Source of the DNA: Clostridia bacterium
Lineage (GTDB): Bacteria > Bacillota > Clostridia > Oscillospirales > CAG-272
DNA length: 8,815 nt
Direction: 5' to 3'
Assembly: GCA_017451975.1 (NCBI GenBank)
Contig: JAFTNI010000175.1
Location: 1-8,815, forward strand
The translations under genes were made by a program, and so were the position numbers. Under the pieces are notes generated by a model. It worked only from the letters and a program-made list of their open reading frames with translations, did no database searches and was not told where the DNA came from. Of this stretch, positions 5,614 to 8,815 are shown in pieces; position 1 is the stretch's first letter; each line of letters starts with the position of its first letter.

Positions 5614-6336
5614 TTATTTTCCCTTTGGCTCAAGCTTTATAACGATAATTTCGGGCTTATTGTTTATTCTTGGAACGGGATTTTGCACGCTTAAGCCGCG
5701 GCTTACTATGAATTTTCCATCATGCATACCATGGGTATATTTGGGGAAAAGCCCCTGCCCGGGTGCGTAAACTCCACGGCCGAAGAAGCACCATTGCCCG
5801 CCGTGTGCGTGGCCCGAAAGTGTCAGATCTATGGGTAAATTTTTGATATATCTCGGGTAATATTCCGGGTGATGTGAAAGCAGAATTTTAAAGCCGCGAA
5901 GGCGTGAAAATTCCTCTAAAAACTCAAGGTTTGGCGCTGGTGTTGCTTCAAGATGGCTCTGTTTCTCCAGCTGACCGTACCCCGAAGTGAGCCCACCTAT
6001 GGTTATTCCATTGTAACGCACGGCTTTATTATCAAGCAAAGTGGCACCGCTTGCATTTATGCGCTCAATTAAATCACCGTGTTTGTATTTTCTTTCGTGG
6101 TTGCCTATGCAACAAAATGTAGGAAAAAGCTTTGCGCTCAAACGCAAAAACTCGAAACCGCGCTCGTAAAGCTCGCTATCGTGTATAAAATCACCGCCCA
6201 CCAGAACTGCATCGGCGCGTGTGCTGCGTATAGCTTTTATCAAGGGGCCGTTCGGTCTATCGTGTAAATCTGAAAGAAATGCAAATTTCACGGGCTTTTC
6301 GATATCTGCTTTTATTTTATATTCGGTTATAACCAA
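5614..6336 (-). CDS. Calcineurin-like metallophosphoesterase (YkuE/YaeI type)
   Basis: A 240-residue dinuclear metal phosphoesterase. The ligand motifs are all present in order: DLH (D23, H25), GGD (D49), GNHE (N79, H80), SHHP (H155, H156) and SGHAHGGQ (H176, H178). Relatives of this compact type include enzymes acting on lipid-linked or nucleotide phosphoesters; the substrate here is unknown. There is no N-terminal membrane anchor, unlike several YkuE-type proteins, so it is probably cytoplasmic. The start codon is TTG: AAGGAG (6345-6350) lies eight bases upstream and no ATG exists until far into the domain. It has its own promoter, lies directly downstream of the terminator of the second XRE gene, and ends one base from the stop of the opposing XRE gene, with no terminator between them. 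Confidence 0.92.
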   Translation of the reverse strand: MVITEYKIKADIEKPVKFAFLSDLHDRPNGPLIKAIRSTRADAVLVGGDFIHDSELYERGFEFLRLSAKLFPTFCCIGNHERKYKHGDLIERINASGATLLDNKAVRYNGITIGGLTSGYGQLEKQSHLEATPAPNLEFLEEFSRLRGFKILLSHHPEYYPRYIKNLPIDLTLSGHAHGGQWCFFGRGVYAPGQGLFPKYTHGMHDGKFIVSRGLSVQNPVPRINNKPEIIVIKLEPKGK

Positions 6337-6372
6337 AATTATATCTCCTTTATAGTGAAAAAGTATATTACT

Positions 6373-6402
6373 ATTATATCATTTTTTCATTATATTTGTC
6401 AA
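6373..6402 (-). promoter_or_regulatory. Promoter of the metallophosphoesterase gene
   Basis: On the minus strand TTGACA (6402 down to 6397) and TATAAT (6378 down to 6373) are separated by 18 bases, and TGA precedes the -10 box. The -35 lies just past the terminator hairpin of the second XRE gene, so the terminator tail runs into this promoter. The leader contains AAGGAG at 6345-6350, which decides the TTG start. Confidence 0.8.
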
Positions 6403-6403
6403 C

Positions 6404-6439
6404 AAAATACCTTCTGCACATATTGGCAGAAGGTATTTT
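6404..6439 (-). terminator. Intrinsic terminator of the second XRE gene
   Basis: AAAATACCTTCTGC (6404-6417) pairs perfectly with 6426-6439 around the 8-base loop ACATATTG, giving a 14-bp stem. On the minus strand it is followed by TTGTTG after four stem T residues; on the plus strand T-rich sequence follows as well, so it may work in both directions. It lies 12 bases after the stop at 6452. Confidence 0.85.
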
Positions 6440-6451
6440 TCTTTTAAAATA

Positions 6452-7516
6452 TCAGTTTGATTTTTCCGTTAAAGCCCTTTCTATGGCTATAAACCTCGGT
6501 GATGAAGAAATTTTTTCAAAGCTCGACATTCTTCTTTTCAGGTATCTTGCAAAAATTTTATAGATATTTTCTTCATCTTTTTTTCTTATGTCTTTTATAT
6601 CCGAGTATAATTTATTTACCAAAAGCGAGGAATGATTTATGTGTTCAAATGATTCCAATTTATCGAAATGTGCCATCATTTCCTCGAGCTCTGCCAATGC
6701 TTTTTCCTCGTTTCCGCAAATAGCGCTGTCTTGCGCCATGCGGAAGCAAAGCCTGCCCAAACGGTCTTCTTCCATATATCCGAAATCTGATTTTTCATAA
6801 ATTATATGAAAAATATCGTATAGTTTTTTGCAAATAGAGTGGCGTTCCTCTGCGGAATATTCATTCTCATTGAAATAAACTATAGCATTTATATATTGGA
6901 ATATCTGTATGCAGAGGTTTCCGAAATATTTTTGGCAATGCTCCAGAAGTTCTTTGCCTTTCAGGATATGGATAAAAAGGTCTTCATTCGTCGGAATCAT
7001 AGCTGCGTATTGCAAAGCTTTTTCGTGGTTTCCGAGCGATTCATACGTAAAACACAAGCATCTTATAGCAACACGGCGCTTTTCGGTGTCTTTGCTGGAA
7101 AGCAAATTTTCGCCAATTTCTATAATTTCCGCGTAATATTCTTCTTCATTTGCTGTTTTTAGTGCGCGCATCAAATGAAGCAAAACCGTTTCATCATTTG
7201 GGTATTTTCTTTGCATATCTCTGCACAGGCTCAAGCGTTCCTTATATTTTCCTTTATTGAAAAGGAAATTGCACTGTTTATCGAAAGCATCAATTTCGCG
7301 TGCACGTGTGCTTTTCGTAAGGTCGATTTCGAGCAATATATCGGCACTCACTTCAAAAATCGTTGCCAAAATGGGGATTTGAGAAATATCCGGTGCGGTC
7401 TTATCACACTCCCATTGAGATATGGCGCAAGCCGTAACACCCACCATATCTGCAAGCATCTCTTGGGTTATATTTCGCTCGCGGCGCAATTTTTTTATCG
7501 TTGTTCCTATAGACAT
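6452..7516 (-). CDS. XRE-family transcriptional regulator with helical C-terminal domain, paralogue of the 4530-5612 gene
   Basis: A 354-residue protein. The N-terminal Cro/CI-type helix-turn-helix is at about 5-62 (ITQEMLADMVGVTACAISQW and APDI motifs), followed by a long helical C-terminal region. It matches the other XRE protein in order and spacing of many C-terminal features: a P-N-(D) turn, an LM-AL helix, EIIE-GE, an LCF-Y helix and a DFG or NFGF motif, then an A-LEE repeat. The two are old duplicates or members of one expanded family. GGAGGT (7522-7527) lies five bases before the ATG. A small palindrome lies upstream, and a hairpin of the preceding glycosidase gene separates it from that gene. 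Target and signal are unknown; control of the neighbouring metallophosphoesterase is possible but unsupported by any shared site. Confidence 0.85.
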   Translation of the reverse strand: MSIGTTIKKLRRERNITQEMLADMVGVTACAISQWECDKTAPDISQIPILATIFEVSADILLEIDLTKSTRAREIDAFDKQCNFLFNKGKYKERLSLCRDMQRKYPNDETVLLHLMRALKTANEEEYYAEIIEIGENLLSSKDTEKRRVAIRCLCFTYESLGNHEKALQYAAMIPTNEDLFIHILKGKELLEHCQKYFGNLCIQIFQYINAIVYFNENEYSAEERHSICKKLYDIFHIIYEKSDFGYMEEDRLGRLCFRMAQDSAICGNEEKALAELEEMMAHFDKLESFEHINHSSLLVNKLYSDIKDIRKKDEENIYKIFARYLKRRMSSFEKISSSPRFIAIERALTEKSN

Positions 7517-7542
7517 AATTTACCTCCAAGTATAATAAAAAT

Positions 7543-7556
7543 CAAAAGCACTTTTG
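7543..7556. promoter_or_regulatory. Possible operator of the second XRE gene
   Basis: CAAAAG and CTTTTG form a 6-bp inverted repeat around CA, centred about 34 bases before the ATG and close to the size of Cro/CI-type operators. It differs from the AACAAGCGCTTGTT operator of the other XRE gene, consistent with the different recognition helices. No convincing -35/-10 pair was found in 7557-7654, so the promoter is not assigned. Confidence 0.35.
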
Positions 7557-7654
7557 TAATTTTATTTTACCTTAAAATATAGAATTTTTCCATATAGTAA
7601 ATTGCAAGTTAAACTAAAGCGCAACTAATTTTTTTGAAGAATTGCTACAGAAAT

Positions 7655-7683
7655 CCCCCGGCAGATTTTTGGTCTGTCGGGGG
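7655..7683 (-). terminator. GC-rich hairpin after the GH2 gene, likely terminator
   Basis: CCCCCGGCAGA (7655-7665) pairs with TCTGTCGGGGG (7673-7683), with one G-T wobble, around a 7-base loop. It starts eight bases beyond the glycosidase stop. On the minus strand only ATTTCT follows, so the T-run is short; stem strength may compensate. Confidence 0.65.
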
Positions 7684-7691
7684 TAAATATA

Positions 7692-8815
7692 TTATTTCTT
7701 TTTCTTTTTGATCTTGTTGAGCTTAGCATTGAGGTCGAGGAGTTGTTCCTTTGTAAGGTTTATACCCATCGTACCAATCATGCCGGAAAGACGGAGAACC
7801 GTAAATCCGCCGAGCATACCCATCATGCCATCTGTCATTTCAAAGCCGCCCATCACCTTATCGCCTTTCTTAGGCATCATTTTTGCCATAAGGCCCATAA
7901 AGAGGAGCTTACCCTGCATTGTTTCGAGAATATCGCCGATTTTATCGTTGAGCGAGAAGTGGCCTTCAACCTCTGTGATATCGAACCAGTTGAGTATAGC
8001 ATTCTTTTCTTTGAGTCTATATGCTTCGTTAAATACTTCAACTTTGCGAATTGTGCCTTCGTCTTTGAATTCGCCTGCAACTGCAACGAGCTTCGTTTCA
8101 CCAACGTTGGGAACATCGAAGTAGAAGAAATGGTCATCAGCCGTTTTTTTGCCAAGGCTTACGCCGTTTGCAAAGAGTTCAACCTCGGGAAGGTTGGAGT
8201 AAACGGTAACCTTTGTAACGTCCTCTACGCGGTCAATATAGCGCTTGCCGCAGAGGTGAACGAACGGATCGTCGGAAAGCCAAGCTTTGTAAGCATAGAA
8301 GGAGTCCTTCTTATACTTGCGGTCAAAAGTGATAAGACCTTTGTGGTTTTGGCCGTTTTCGCCGCCTTCGCTGCGTGCGTCTGCGCCGAAGTCAAACATA
8401 TTCCATACGTGTGTTGCCCACATATATTTTCTTGTAAAGAGCTGTTTTATAAGTTCTTCGTGGTAATATGCCTGATATTCTTCCGTGTAGTCACCCTGAA
8501 TGGGTTTGGATGTATGCCAGTTGAGCGCTTCGCAACCGTATTCGGAGCAGCCTATCGGAATATTCGGGTGCATAGCATGAAATTTATCGAACCAAGGTCC
8601 GTTCATAGATGTATCGCCGCCATACCAACCGAAATAGTGGTTGTAGGATACAACGTCGGGAATTTCAATATAAGGGCTATCCATCGGGCAAGGAGAAACT
8701 GCCGCTATTGTTGTAAGTCTTGTCTTGTCCATTTCATGAACGAGATCGTTGAGGATATTGTGGTTTTCGAGAAGGTCGGGGTCACGATCGCCCTTCATTG
8801 TAATTTCATTGGAAA
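7692..8815 (-). CDS. Glycoside hydrolase family 2 (beta-galactosidase-like), C-terminal part, cut by window edge
   Basis: The reading frame is open to the window edge, so the Met at 8798 is internal and the true start lies outside. Before that Met the frame reads S-N-E-I-T; the Glu at 8805-8807 fits the GH2 acid/base in the NE motif. The nucleophile is the Glu in CSEYG at 8541-8543, 88 residues later, a normal GH2 spacing. ATHVWNMFDFGADARSE and the KGLITFDRKYKKDSFY segment are typical of the beta-galactosidase branch. A beta-sandwich domain follows (VELFANGVSLGKK). The last ~100 residues are unusual: Met- and Gly-rich (KMMPKKGDKVMGGFEM) and ending in five lysines. The enzyme would hydrolyse beta-linked galactosides or related sugars; no signal peptide can be judged. 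Substrate specificity is not resolved. Confidence 0.9.
   Translation of the reverse strand, partial: SNEITMKGDRDPDLLENHNILNDLVHEMDKTRLTTIAAVSPCPMDSPYIEIPDVVSYNHYFGWYGGDTSMNGPWFDKFHAMHPNIPIGCSEYGCEALNWHTSKPIQGDYTEEYQAYYHEELIKQLFTRKYMWATHVWNMFDFGADARSEGGENGQNHKGLITFDRKYKKDSFYAYKAWLSDDPFVHLCGKRYIDRVEDVTKVTVYSNLPEVELFANGVSLGKKTADDHFFYFDVPNVGETKLVAVAGEFKDEGTIRKVEVFNEAYRLKEKNAILNWFDITEVEGHFSLNDKIGDILETMQGKLLFMGLMAKMMPKKGDKVMGGFEMTDGMMGMLGGFTVLRLSGMIGTMGINLTKEQLLDLNAKLNKIKKKKK

Noticed and set aside
7529..7534. TATACT on the minus strand as the -10 box of the second XRE gene
   Set aside because: Transcription would begin inside the GGAGGT ribosome-binding site, and no -35 box lies at the right distance.
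1..8815. CRISPR arrays, tRNA, rRNA or SRP RNA genes, and insertion sequences
   Set aside because: No regularly spaced direct repeats, cloverleaf-like or rRNA segments, SRP Alu/S-domain signature or transposase motifs were seen on either strand.

Overview
The window is AT-rich DNA with dense, short-spaced genes, strong Shine-Dalgarno sequences and consensus sigma-A promoters. The block ylxM-ffh-rpsP-khpA places it in a low-GC Firmicute. The SGNH hydrolase type, the XRE regulators with repeat-like C-terminal halves and the GH2 beta-galactosidase-like enzyme suggest an anaerobic, probably gut-associated Clostridia member. The species cannot be named from sequence alone.

Layout. Bases 1-346 hold no complete gene: a GC-richer scrap (1-71) is followed by a very AT-rich spacer with inverted repeats and a consensus promoter. 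A cytoplasmic SGNH/GDSL hydrolase follows (347-1150). A strong promoter with a palindrome at the predicted start point then drives a housekeeping cluster on the + strand: ylxM, ffh (signal recognition particle GTPase), rpsP (ribosomal protein S16) and khpA (KH-domain RNA-binding protein). It ends in a strong intrinsic terminator just after khpA. The genes that usually follow in Firmicutes (rimM, trmD, rplS) are absent.

From 3656 the content is accessory. A 180-bp spacer carries a perfect 28-bp palindrome, a perfect 22-bp palindrome and loose half-sites, ending in the promoter of a 186-residue serine recombinase of resolvase size. This is the best candidate in the window for an unusual system: a stand-alone resolvase-type recombinase with an apparent res-like target and operator and no transposase. 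Next is an XRE regulator whose -10 box sits between two inverted 16-17 bp arms (likely autoregulation). It converges on a minus-strand metallophosphoesterase with a TTG start. Upstream of that, also on the minus strand, is a second XRE regulator that is a diverged paralogue of the first.

The right edge (7692-8815, minus strand) is the C-terminal part of a GH2 glycosidase with both catalytic glutamates visible and an odd Met-rich, Lys-ending tail. Its N-terminus lies outside the window.
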